Below, piece by piece: positions 24,001 through 38,600 of a stretch of 64,000 nucleotides of DNA (its first letter is position 1; each line of letters starts with the position of its first letter). Location: NCBI RefSeq assembly GCF_002443255.2, contig NW_019211457.1, positions 12,149,194-12,213,193 of the forward strand, in the 5' to 3' direction. The stretch comes from Varroa destructor (Eukaryota > Arthropoda > Arachnida > Mesostigmata > Varroidae). Made by a program: the position numbers and the translations under genes. The notes beneath the pieces are model-generated. The model did not search any database. It was not told where the DNA came from and saw only the letters and a list, made by a program, of their open reading frames with translations.

Positions 24001-27000
24001 TTAACGTACTAACGGCACTAGTAAATGCTAAATAACTCATTGCTATAATTTAATTTGCGCTTTCCTTTATTAGATAATCAGCACGGATCAACAGACATTT
24101 TATGTCAACATTCGTCAGCTACAGCTTCAGGTAAATTCATCATAGCGAAAAGTCAATGTTAAAGGCCCCCTTTTTAAAAGTATACCATATTTATTTCGCA
24201 ACATTTCATATTTCTGGCAGAGTCAATAACCATTCTATTGTTAGACTATAGAATTCATTTTATCATTTGTTAAGTAGTCCAGTACATATACATACATACA
24301 CACACACACACACATATATATACAAAACAAATTTTTAGAATGCAAAAACTCAATTACTGTATTATAGTCTATTCAACACTATGCTATATTTGAGTAGAAG
24401 ACGTTAAAGGGCGTAATTTTTATTTGAGCTCGCCAAAGCTGCTATAATAAAAATAGTTTGGCAAAACATCCAATAGCGTATATCCTTAGAGTACAGCAGA
24501 CTGGCCTATTCTAGCTAGTTATTGCTTAAGACAGCCAGATGTAACGTTTTCAGTACATCAGGGGGCAAAGGGAATTTAGCGAAAATTCAGCCTTTTCTTA
24601 TTCTAAGTTAGTGTCTTCAGACCACTACAAATCAATCTAAGCAGAGCATGCGCACATATCGACATCTGCATTTCCCGATCCAGCCAACATGCTTCAGTCT
24701 ATGGACCTACTAAACAACATCGCAACCCGATAATCATTCTAGATAGAAAGCATATAGGACGCACATAATATAATGAAAAAAAAAAACAGGATTTGCCATT
24801 CATAAGTCGCAGAATACAGGAGGAATATTTACAGTGAATCAGTCAACTAAATCAACTGATCTATGGTTAATTTCATATATCCATGTCACGTAAAAATAGT
24901 TATGTTTGAGCCCCTTAAGGGACAATATTTGCCTCACTTAAATACTTGAACGAAGCATTTATCGATAGGTATTTTGAAGATTAACGCTGAGAATCTATAA
25001 AGTTGGCAAACCTTGAACATTCGAATTCATCTAATAATGTTTTTTTTTTTGTTTTGCTCTTTAGGTGGAACCGCGAGAAATTGCTGCGCCGTATGAAGTT
25101 GAGATGAAGATCATTAGTCATAATGTTGAAGACGTATTCGAAGAAGATATTTTACCTAAATTTGAAGGCGTACTAAGGGTAAGATCAAAGTTGGATCTTA
25201 TTGACTAGGTTACAAGGGCTTGTCAGTCTTATCGTTGGTTTAAAGCTTGGAATCTTTAGCAATAAAGGTTTAGATTAACAAATATTAACATATTACTTTG
25301 CATATCAAACATTGTTAATGCGAGTGGGTACATACTTGAATATTCTAATCTATGACGAATTTTGCTGCAGGAACTGTGGAGTACCAGTTCTGTCGTCTTC
25401 ATCTCTAAATTAGCATCGGTACTTGACGTCGGAGGTCGGAGGCCCCTTGATCCCCGAGATAAAGAGGGGTGTGTAGCTGGATCATAATTTTTGCGTCTAC
25501 CACGTATTATACATTTGATTTATTATTAGCTGCAATTCCTGTCAAAAAATCGTGAACAAAATATATTATTAACTTTAGTTACCGAATTCATAAATTACGT
25601 ACATAGCGGGTAGACCGTCTAAACTGAAGAGATTTTTGATGTGAAATTCCCATCTTTAAATGACAGTTTAGCCATTAGTTAAAGGACCACAAACGAAGCG
25701 TACTCCATAGACAACAAAAGTATCGCCGTCAGCGACACGTAAAGCCAGTATTAGCAGACTACCGGTGCTGTCAAAGAGTTTCACGCGTTGTAAATTCCTT
25801 CGGTTAATCGAAATCGAAGCCGTGGGCTTTCAAAAACGCTTTCAAAAAGATTAAGTAAATTTCTTAGCGCCAAAGTGAAAAATGATCTCAACGATTATAG
25901 TGCTATTCCATATCGCTCTACTGATTTAGCCGCTCGTTTTAAAACTGTGCATGTTGTAAACTCAGTATCAACCAATATGTCACCTTTACACAAGCTGCTA
26001 AGGGCGTAGCAGAATCTTGCCGAAAAAATTAAAAAACTTCTATAAAAAAGCCTCTCATTACGCTATATAAACTATAATAACACTGCCACGACCGAAGACC
26101 ACACGTCTTTTAGAAACGAAAACTGGCTCAAAATAATACTTTTAGTCATTGGACCTCCCTTGATGGACAAACCTTTTAGTGGATCGGTCAGCCTGATTTA
26201 AATCCGTTGCTCGAGTGAACAAAACTCCAATGATCCCCAAGGTATCAATACCATATTACTCATAGTAAACTTTTAGCGAGGCTGTTTGAGAAATATTTAT
26301 GAATCGTTATAAATACAGTGCAAAGGATTGTCGAGGCAAGTCGCAGATATTCATCCAAATTCCTCTGCCATAATATGAAAAAAAAATTACGCATTTTTAA
26401 CAGAAAATGCGATTATAACGATTTAATATTTTTTTCGATATGGACGGCCCAGCTTGTTCGTATACCCATGAATCGTCGTAGCAAGCCCTGCTAGCTAAAG
26501 CACGAGCAACACATGAAACGAAAGAGAAACATGTCCTGGTAAAATATTAATCTATTAGGATCTTAATTTTGTGCGTATTGTAACTTACCATGCGCAATTT
26601 CGTCCTGTTATAGTTTTGTTCTCCGTGTAGCTGGAAGTGGAAACTTCTCTTCTGAGCTACGTACTCTTGAATTAGAAGTGCGACAGTTGCGTAACCGAAT
26701 ACCGTGTCCAAGGCATTACAAGAGGTAAGTTCGTACATCAGATGTTTAGAAGAAACTCTGCGTTTACTATTATAGGTGGTGTAGATCAAATTTTTTTGGC
26801 AATTGTGTACAAAGCTTTAGCGCTTTCCTATAAGAGGGAAAAGTGGGCTAAGCTCTTTGGCGACAGGCTTGACAAAACGAACCTTTATGTGCTTGCAGTC
26901 ATCTAATAAAACACTTACATATCGCACTGATGCACCTGGCTGGAGAGCCAACAAATGGAAGAAGAAACATGCATGTAGTTATTCAGGAGCTTCAGACTTA

Positions 27001-28771
27001 CATTGCGGATCTGATACTGCGCAATATAAGCCTGATTTTCAGCGGACGACCGACGGAGGGCCAATTGTGCTATGGGCCCTTCCCCTGGATGAGTCTTGTA
27101 GTAATACATGACGATTTACATCCGAGATGATTCAACATACAGGGAGTAGGGGCTGACATTCGGTGGCACGTTGAAGATCCTCAATAAAAAGCTCAATGGT
27201 CTAAAATGCACCAAAGGAATTCGGTGTTGGAAGTAATCATATTGATCTTCTGAAGGATTAAAAGTAGTATATACAACCCTTATACAACACTGTCATGATA
27301 TTGATGAAACTAAATATGTTCGTTAATCTAAATCTTTCTAGGACATCTGCTGAATGGCGTTTTCGCAAGATTAACGTGCAAATAGACTGGTGCGGATTTC
27401 GACTTATTACGGTATGCAAATATTATTTAAAAGTATCGACGTAGTCTACTTTCGTTGCCAACCACACAATATAATTGGTCAAGTAGCACAGAGTTTTTCC
27501 GAGTCGATAAGCCTGGAATGAAATTTGATTTGATACAAGTGAAAATACATTCTACCTACTTCACCAATATTCATTTCGCGCTGGTGAATATGGTAGACTT
27601 TATCTTGCGATCGAGAGGAGACGTGAGGACGAAAATCTAAAGCTGTCAGAAAGTACGATATGGCGGTATCCTTTGAGAACATTGGAAAATACCAAGATAG
27701 CTTCTATAAATACTTCCACAAACAAAAAAATATCAGGATTAACATAGTCTACAACTGAAATTAAATTATGCCAACACAGATGTCGACCCCTTTTGCTTTA
27801 TATCGATTATTAGAATGTGGGATCTCTCTCTCGAGGAAATACCGGTGACGGACCCAGCGGGTTGCTGTCAGCTTTAGATAATAACAGCTTTCCGTCAACC
27901 CGCTCGAGTGAGGTAGCTGCTGCTGCAGCCGCCAGTAATGTAGACGTTGAAGTTCAGTATCCATCTCCACCACGATCTCACGATGGATTAGATTCAGCTA
28001 CACAGGACGGCAACGGCACTACGAAAGGTGAATGGCACGGAACCGAAACAGCGGCACCAACTTTTGAAGGTCCATCGCTTCAAGATTTACCACGGAGGTA
28101 AGTTGTTAGTGACTGATAGCTATATTTTATATACTTAAAGTGGTAGTTTAAGTTATCGTTAAGAGCACCTGAATTATTAAACTGGCACTGTTTTGGTCGA
28201 GCATATTCTACACCTTGTGTCATTGAAGGTACAAAACTGAAAACGTCGAAAAACAGTAGATAACTATTTCCTCATGAAATGATTACGCCTGTCATCATAA
28301 AAAAGCTGGCAGTGCTTTTGTTTATGTAATGTTTACTAACTGTGTAGATCTGCTGTAGACTGTACGGTCGGCAGACGTTTGCTTACTTCTAGATAAGTGT
28401 TTGGCTCTGCTAACTCTGGCTATGAGAAACGGCTTAAGAAGACTTCTTCAAAATTTCATCAAAAAGAAGTCATCAAATAAATGTAGATGGGCCCTTTCAG
28501 TTTATATACATTGCCTATATGATTCTAGTCGCTATCATTTTATGACTGGTTCTCGTTTAGGAGCTCATTTGAAGACATCGTTGTGTCATTAGCTCTTCCG
28601 TTAGCTATGTGTATTATACTCCTTGGGGGCCTCTCGGGCACTTCCATATGTCTTTACGCAAGTGACGAACCCTCTGGAAGCAATACAACGACAACGAGTG
28701 GCAGACGAGGCAATACAGAAGTGGAAGATACGAGAGGTCCACGCTCCTCATTTCGACCTGGAAAAAACTAA
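21030..28771 (+). CDS. SGCE: Alpha/epsilon-sarcoglycan, dystrophin-glycoprotein complex subunit
   Basis: Ten coding exons join in phase: 21030-21216, 21700-21861, 23288-23418, 24074-24130, 25065-25178, 25371-25468, 26614-26724, 27342-27411, 27814-28097, 28561-28771; about 474 aa. The product is a type I membrane glycoprotein of the sarcoglycan complex, stabilising the muscle cell membrane. A hydrophobic segment (residues about 36-53, VSLISLFLCVGLV) serves as signal peptide after an unusually long basic N-terminus. The ectodomain carries family landmarks: VVGYPDLPRW and LLLYGSQPN (MGYPDRPGW and VLYGSPT in human epsilon), IAAPYEVEMKI (LPYQAEFFI), SVLDVGGRRPLDPRDKEG (SALDRGGRVPLPINDLKEG) and KINVQIDWC (QFYIDWC). 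Exon 9 (residues 311-404) is a linker rich in S, T, G and A with an Ala run. Exon 10 encodes the transmembrane helix (about 410-432) and a short cytoplasmic tail. Two distal ectodomain cysteines (IPCP, DWC) are visible; two others of the mammalian set are absent. Exons 1-2 are the least certain. Paralogue (alpha versus epsilon) is not resolved. Confidence 0.9.
21244..21317 (+). repeat. Weak tRNA-like (SINE-type) pol III box pair in sarcoglycan intron 1
   Basis: TAGTCTAGTTG (21244-21254) fits box A and GGTTCAATCCC (21307-21317) fits box B, at roughly tRNA spacing. No cloverleaf with paired acceptor or T stems can be drawn, so it is at most a SINE relic and may be chance. Confidence 0.22.
24284..24322. 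repeat. CA/TA microsatellite in sarcoglycan intron 4
   Basis: A compound simple repeat: CATA units, then (CA)8 at 24299-24314, then TA units. Confidence 0.9.
25469..26613 (+). other. Sarcoglycan intron 6, with a possible very old Tc1-like trace
   Basis: An intron of 1.1 kb. At about 26180-26380 one plus-strand frame reads QPDLNPLLE and, further on, INTVQRIVEASRRYSSKF with stops between. Tc1 transposases have SPDLNPIE followed by TVQxLVESMPRR. The match is short and may be chance. A direct-repeat-like A-run lies near 26380. Confidence 0.25.
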
Positions 28772-29465
28772 GTACTGATGGACACCGAAAGGAAGTCAAA
28801 ATCTCGAAGCGAAAAACAACATCAGGTTTCTTCAATGCCATAAAACTTTCCACGGACACACCACAGACGAAAGCTCATATCATTAAAAATTAACGAACCA
28901 TCGTCACCGTCTTAACGAATAGCGGTAATCGATTCTCATTCTGTGTGAGTAACTTTCAATATACTGGATTTCGACATTATAAGCTAGACCTAGTTGTTCG
29001 CCTACATACTTCAAATGGATCTCAATTATAATATGTTTCAGTGACCAATCAGTCGACTAAGTATAACAATGTAAATATTCCCCTACTGCATCTGAGCGTT
29101 CATAACGAGGTAGTTGATATATAGTGTGCCACAAACAGTGGAACTGATTTCGAACATCAAGTGAAAATAAGAGCTGAAAATGAATATGGCGTTTTGGTCA
29201 GAACTGTGAGAATCCCATCTGCTATATATGACAGTGACCTGCCCGAGTTATAAGCTGAGGCAAGCTAATTACACAAAAATAAACAGTTATATAATTTAAC
29301 TGTATTTTCGTATATTCTAAAATCATAAGCGGTTTTGATCTAGAAATGTTCCATAAATAAGGCGAACGACAAGTTGCGATACAGGTGTTTTAATACACAC
29401 AAGCGTTAAGAAATATTATCAAACAGCAACGAACGTACCAAGATTTGACGCTTATTAAAAGTATA

Positions 29466-29471
29466 AATAAA
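29466..29471 (+). terminator. Possible polyadenylation signal of sarcoglycan
   Basis: AATAAA lies about 695 nt past the sarcoglycan stop, before the convergent RBX1 3' end. Chance hexamers are common here, so this is tentative. Confidence 0.35.
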
Positions 29472-29952
29472 ATATACATAAACGATATACACTGAGTGAT
29501 TGATAACAGATGACTGAGTGATTAGGGCTAAGTAAAAATCATTATCTGTCAACATACGCTTAGTGTTTATCCCACTTCAACGTAGGGGCAATACGTTCTA
29601 GTCAATGTACCCGTCTTTATAGATGCCCATTCGACCTGTCAAGGTTTCCGATTTGCTGTGCATGATTGCTTATAGTTTTTGCTACCTAATCAAATAGTGT
29701 ATCGCTCATTATTAGTGCGCGACAACGCAAATTTATTTTTATTTAAGAACTTTATCGTCTCATTTATTTGTAGTTTCATTTATCACATTGCTTCACCTCG
29801 CTTTAACAATTCCATTATTTTGCTTTATCCGTAATAACCTTGCAGAACTGTAAGTCGTAAGTCGTGAAGACAATTATAGGGCTTAAGCAAGCGGAGGCAG
29901 CCCTTGGCCAGGGCAGCCCTGAAGTCTTCAGTTTTTCGTTTGCCACCCGTCA

Positions 29953-29958
29953 TTTATT
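29953..29958 (-). terminator. Probable polyadenylation signal of RBX1
   Basis: TTTATT on the plus strand is AATAAA on the minus strand, about 110 nt past the RBX1 stop, a usual distance for a short 3' UTR. Confidence 0.5.
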
Positions 29959-30067
29959 TTTCCACTTTGATGACTATGTTCAACATTCAAGTTGACTTAT
30001 TTCCACATACACGATACACCTATTTTCACAGTTCGAGTCATGGAGAAATTACTATATACAACGTGAT

Positions 30068-31969
<1,902 letters not shown>

Positions 31970-32696
31970 ATTGGCGGTAAGTTTAATAGTGTAAACCAAA
32001 ATGCACAACTGGAACGTGAACGCGTAAGACTGAAGTTGTAATTAAGATTCGCGAGTTCCTAGAAGCAACCTTTTGTCTTTGCCTGTCTGTCACAAGAGCG
32101 TACGCCAATGGCAATGAGACTGCAACAGAAAGAGCCACTATATGGGCAACGTAATACCCAGCCACTCAGTAGAAGGCAAGTCGCGTACCATGAACATGTA
32201 GTTTAATGCAGCTGCGCCGATTACTTGAAATTTGCCTGGTAGCCTTTAGTAGTTGCGCGTCTTGTCGACAACATCTGCTGTTCCTATCTGCGGGACTCTC
32301 TAGCAAGCATACTGGCTACTTGATATTTAAATTGATAGAAGTATGTTATATAGCCATGGAATATGCTCGTATGATATATATATATATATAAAATTGGGAA
32401 ATAATAATAGTATATCGAACTGTCTGGGTTTCTCTGGTTGCCCTTTCCCTTTGCAGTATGGCTGCGCCCATGATCTGTTTCGTTCGAATGTCTTCTCTTA
32501 GAGAGGCAGTACCGCAGTACTTAAACAAAGAGGTCGTAGCGTATTCTCGGAAGATTTTCTTCTTCGTAACAATTGTTTTGACTTAGGTCGCCTTCTGTAC
32601 ATCTCCGAAACTATTTCCAAGTGCTAAGCGAATTTTTAGAGCTCCTAGTTATTTGCATAAAAGCCATAGTTCATTCTCCTCCGTATGCAGGCGGAC
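31970..32696. promoter_or_regulatory. Divergent promoter region between RBX1 and PDP
   Basis: Only 727 bp separate the two start codons, so both promoters must lie here or overlap the first introns. A TA run (about 32376-32391) is present. A pyrimidine-rich stretch followed by CAG at 32688-32690 just before the PDP ATG suggests the PDP 5' UTR may be spliced. No conserved core element was identified. Confidence 0.45.
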
Positions 32697-35600
32697 ATGG
32701 TTCGCGCGGTTGTCGGTGGTGTTCGGGCTGGCATTCGTTATCGCAGTAGTTCAGGATTTGGTATTCCTAAACTGGGCCCGCCGGAGGTAAAATTTGTGCC
32801 TGTTGACTATAAAGTTAAGCTATTAAATACTGAAAAATTGTTCGAGATATAATAGCTTAATCTGGTTCGATATGTTTAACGAATTAAAGTTATATTATCA
32901 AGGAGTGCAGAATCTCATAGCGTTGGCTTAAGTTGGTGGAAACGCAGCTTCAAGCAATTTTGACAGTTATTAGAATACTAAATGATAACACACGTACTGC
33001 GATAGCGCTTTATTGTTATAAACATTAACAACATTGTGTATTTAGAATAGGCTTTACAAGGGCCGTGGTAACTTTTGCACTTCTACATCAAATCCAATCG
33101 ATAATTAAGCAAATTCAGCGTAGCGATACTTCCTCATTGCGACTCACGGTGGTGAGCCAATAAGATGTATAAATCTATTATTGCACGGAGAGAATACTTT
33201 GTCCTTTTGCAAAGCATGAGACATTTGAGTAGTTGAACCGATTCAAATATGAATATGTATGTTATGTGTGAAACCTCCTATATCATAATATATACGATGA
33301 TGTACGATACCTTCGAAAACAGATTCAATTTAGCTGTGCCTTTGACTAATTCGGGAAGCCCAAGTGAGTTTGCTAATGTTGAACACAACATTATAACTGC
33401 TCTCTTTTAAGGGGCTACTGAAAGAAGCAACAGTAACTGAGGATAGAGCTTCAAACTCGGTCTGTGGCGAATAATAATAGAACCCAATGTGTGAACTGAG
33501 AAGGACTTGGAACAGCCTCCTACTATAAGATGTATTTTTTCTGTGTGTCGTATTGTCATTAGCTTCTTAAAAGTGCTCCTATTAAGACGGCGCCAGCAAT
33601 GGCAATAGAAGTATCACAGCTTGCCTGCAAAGTTGAAGTACTTTTGACTGGTCCACTCTTTCGTAGAAATAGCGACGCAGATTATTGGTAGACAGTCACG
33701 GCAGAGTTATAGCATTCCAGAGAGAATGGCGAGAAATTGACTTGATGCTTTAGGTGTAACAAGTGCCTTCGTTTACTCATAGCAATTAGACTGGTGTAAA
33801 TACAGAATATATAAATAACTTTCTTTATTCATAAAAATTGTGCAGTTATGTAAGTGAAAAAAATACACACCACGGAGACAAGGAATGGGGTGGCTAGGCT
33901 AGAAGATTTTTTCTTTAATAGATTGAACTTAAATAGGAAGAAAACTTGGTCATTTTTAGTATTCCGGCTTGTGCGTATATTTCTTATGAATATGGATAAT
34001 TTATTTACTATACACGGCGTATATTAATAACTCACCTCAAACGTTCAGTATGTGTGTATATGCCACGTTTATTGACATACAAAATGCTTGCAGGTAACGC
34101 ACATACTTCGCAAAAATGAACTTCTTCTCGACCTAAATGGGGGTCCAGTGAACCAACTGGCTCTTAATCAACTTCCCTCTAACAATCCCATCGAGGACAG
34201 GTACAGTGAGGTGTAGCAAAAATAATTTCGTGTTGCTCTTTAGCACTTTTTTTTTTATTGTGTGGGGCTATTTTTATTGTGCGTTTTCAGAATCGCCTCT
34301 TCGAACATCAAGTACTAGGCCTCACTAGAAGGGGTCAGCCAGCGTGTGTCTTACCCGATTTAAGCTAGGGTTCATCTAAAGCCATGGTAACAATTTGCCA
34401 ACGCTGAACTTTCAACTAGCGACGGCCGCATGTTTAATGTTACCAAGATGTGTTGCCTTATAATCTAGCATTTGTTGTAATAGCTTGAAAACTGGTTATC
34501 CTTATGTCAATAATATGATGGTCTATCAAACTGTAGAAGTTTCGTTGGTTTGGCACCTTACAAGTGTGACTCTGGGATCGCCTTCTCACGAACACAGTTC
34601 ACAGACAATAGATACTTGATTATCAATGGTTTTGTGTGCGTTATCGTATCTTGTAAGTGATATATGTGTGTATATATTGATCGGTGTGCGTACGTATTTT
34701 CAGATTAATAGTTGCCCAAAATAAATTGACTACCGGGGCTACCTTTGGAGTTTTTGATGGTCATGGCGGTTCACGGATGGCGCAAGTACGTACTTGAATA
34801 GCCTAATTTGTTCGTATCTCGGCGTACAACAATTTACAATAGTTACCCCTCTTTAGTTTTTTATTTCCCTGTCATCATTATAATTGATCATTCAATATTA
34901 TGTATGTCTAATACGATACGTTCAAATTCGTAGTTAGCAGACATATGCTTGGGATTTTAGGGTAGTCAACACAATGTCGTCTGTGCTAGCAAAATACAAC
35001 AATTACCAGGCGACTGGAATCTCTCTTCTCTGATAAATATTTACATTTCATTTATTGAAACAGTCTTAGGGCCTCATTCATTATAGCAACGTCGTTATGG
35101 TTTAAGATACTTTTCCATTTATAAAATACTTGCGTATTTCCCTGTGGTCGAATTTTCGGTTATTCGATTAGACTTGGTCGAAGATCTATCTTCTAACCTG
35201 CTTAATTTTAAAAAACATTTTTTGACTAACAGATCTTACATCGTCTAACGGATCTAACTCTAGCGAATAAGCCACGTGAGAGAAAACCTTGCAGTCAAGC
35301 TTAAAGATGCTTTGCCCTACCCTCCATGCTGTGTGGGAGCATCGTTATGTGCATTAACATATAGTAAAATCCCTTTATGACTTCCTTAACCAGGGAAGGG
35401 CTTCTGAATAGGCTGCTTTGTGTAGTCGTCGTCGTCATCGTCCCCCCAACTTGAATTAGTACATTCTGTTGCTTGCGGTACATTTGTATTCGAAAGGCGA
35501 ACAGCATCCAGGGCCGCAGTTGATGGTTTGGTACTTAAATTGGATGTCTATTGTGTTTCCACTAGAATGATTACGGAGCAAAAAGCTGGTCAAGTTTCAG

Positions 35601-38600
35601 TACTCGGGTATTGAGACAGTCAAAATTTAGGTTAAAACTATATCTGTACAGCTAATAAATGGTGATAAAAATGTATAATTATAAATGCTTACTCTATGCG
35701 ATATTTCCACGCCATCTTCCAGGTGGTGTCGCAGCGGGCTCCCCACTATTTTGCATTATCAGTCCTTCCATCACAGCTTCTCGAAGACTATGTCAATTCA
35801 AAAAACCGACCGCAGCTAGTCAAAAGGATCTTTAGCATTGATGAGCTAAATGATTGGCAATATAACTGTCACCTGACTAGTTTGAAAAGGTATGTTGATT
35901 TATAACGAATTACACCAAAAAATTTGTTATTACCCTGCAAGTTATCGTATTTTGACTTGTAAGAATGATGACGGTCTTCATTCTAGTTATTTTTTGTCAT
36001 TGATATAACACAGGTTTGCAGAAGAGATTCTCAATTCAACGGAGCATTTGACTACTTCGGAGCTTTTGTGCAAATCCTTTGAATTTCTGGATTCAGAGGT
36101 AAGTACAATATTAGCATAACTAGAGTCAAATATATTATCCAGCTGTGTTCGAAGCATACATGAGTGTGTATTGCCCTGGCAATATCTTAACGTTTTTATT
36201 CGTTACGAGCTCAAAATCATTGTTTAATAATTTAATTTCTACACAGTCAAAAAGATCACCATTACTTGAAAGCGTGTAAAAACAATGTTTGTCATAGGTG
36301 TCTTGGAAGTTATTTAAAAATACATTCTTTTGTATGGTTTCAATGGGAATTTGATTTAACGTTTACTGTAGTTATTGGCAGAACCAAAATTTTAATACAG
36401 TATTTTTTTTTTGTAGATTTCCTGCGAAATTCAAGAAAAAAGAGACGAGGAGGCTTTAACGTTAGCAGTTCAAGGTTGTGTTGCGACAGTACGTAAACAT
36501 ACAAAAATTACGTCATGAATAACCCAAAATCACGTATAAGTATGAATCAGCAAAACTGTGTTTTGTTCCAGTTAGTTTCCACTTGCAAAATGATTACGGC
36601 ACATCGTTATCTATTTATTGCATACAACGAATCTATAGTCTGTCGTCACAATGTCTTTGCTCAAAACCTTTGTTTGAGTACCACGGAACAACCTTAACTA
36701 TGTTACCATGAAAAAATTTTTCCATTATATGCTGATCTGTCCCAAGAGGTCATAATGTTCATGTATCTAATATATAGTGCTTCATTTAAATTATATTTAC
36801 AGGTAGCTCACATAACAGATCAGCACCTTTATGTTATATCAACGGGGGACTGCCGTGCAGTGCTTGGTAGTTACATACATAGGTTTTCGTCTAAATTTAT
36901 ATTTCAGTTGTCAAACAGTAGCTTTTTTATGATTTTCTGAGGTTTACTAAAATGAGCAAACGACGACTGAAACATTGACGGGTAGAGCCAATAATGATGT
37001 GAATAGTCATTTCCTTTTTAGCAAACCTCTAATAATTCTTTGGCATAATTCTTCAGATTCCGTACGCAAATGAAATCCGCCTTGAAATAGTGCCCGTTCA
37101 GCCTTTTAGGTCTTTTTTATTAACGCCCTCATTATTTATTTTATCATTCGTATTACCTAGGACCTAATCAAAATCTATGTAAATGGCTCCATTTCAAATA
37201 AAAAAAGAGAGATAGGTATCAATAGCTGGATGTTCACTATGGCTTGGTCATTGCTCAACCCAGCATCTGAACCATCAATAAAATTAACTAATTGAATTAA
37301 AAAAAGGTCAGTGTACGTATTGGTCAATGTACACACGCCACTCATAAATATATATATTTATAATAATTTTTATATAAATATTATGTATTAGCGGAGAGAA
37401 ACGAGGCAACGTTGACTATTCTGTGTTGTAATAAAACAAGATATTCGTACAAGTAATGTTAAATTAATTTAAATCAGATGTCCTAATCATCATGGATTAG
37501 ATTAAAAGCGACTATACTTCTAAGCTTTAACAAATTAGTTAGATATTTTGTACTGTTGGCCTAGTTAGTCTAGAGGAGAAATCTTTATAATTTTAAGTCT
37601 AAAACTGAAACGATGCGGTTACTGTCGTTGGGAAAGGTATGTGTGACGATACTGGACGATGGAGCGCTCGTGCGCTAAACAAAGAACATAATTGCGATAA
37701 CGTCGAAGAACTTCAACGAATCATCGGAGAGCATCCAACTGGGGAGAAAAATACTATTATTAGGTAAGACTTATTTTAGTTTGAAAAAGTAGGAAACGCA
37801 TAGCTTGGCAATTTCCATTCTATCAAGCCATAATGTTAAAATACGTTCAAATAAATTAGCCTACTTACACTAAGTTATGCGTTTATGTCACGGACAAAAA
37901 CAGCTCGAAAGGAACATTAAACATTATGGTCGCCTAGTTACCGGTTAGTAGAAGTGGACAGGTACATCAGTCGTAAAAAATATACAAATAAAATGAATTT
38001 GAGTAAAATTAATTTGATTTTTTATAGAGATTTTAATTAAGTAGTATTAATTAGTTAGTTACTAATTAATTATTACATATTAATTAGTACTAATTAATTA
38101 GTAGACTGGTCAAAATATAAATATTACGTATATATCGTTACAGAAACGAACGTCTATTGGGCAATCTGGCACCTCTGCGTGCTTTCGGTGATTTCCACTT
38201 CAAATGGAGCCGAGATGAACTAAATAAATTCTTGGTGCCTCTCTACGGAGACCGGTGAGCCGGTCTCACTTCTCTTTTACTTTCACATACGTTGTTTTTT
38301 ACCCGTTTCGCTAGAATTTGTCATCCATGAATAAAGAATGTTCATTTCTAGTACTAAACAAACATTAACCTGTAAATCCACAAGCTTTCAAAGTGATTTC
38401 GATGATCGGTTTAACGTCAGCCTTAAAGTAATGCAATTTATGCATACGAACGTACTTGAAATTATTTTTGCCTCGACATTTGCATATATATAGAGAAAAA
38501 TTATGTACTCTTGCTTTAGAAAATCATTTTTCATACATGACTCGCAAACAATAGCACTTGCTTCAATTGGAATATAGCAGTAATGTTTTTCGGTTATGTG

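Noticed and set aside
26857..27130. Overlapping plus and minus frames in sarcoglycan intron 7
   Set aside because: They lie wholly inside an intron whose flanking exons join in phase, and neither shows a family motif.
37310..37480. AT-rich tracts in PDP intron 7 considered as a matrix attachment site or origin
   Set aside because: The whole window is AT-rich; nothing specific supports such a role.
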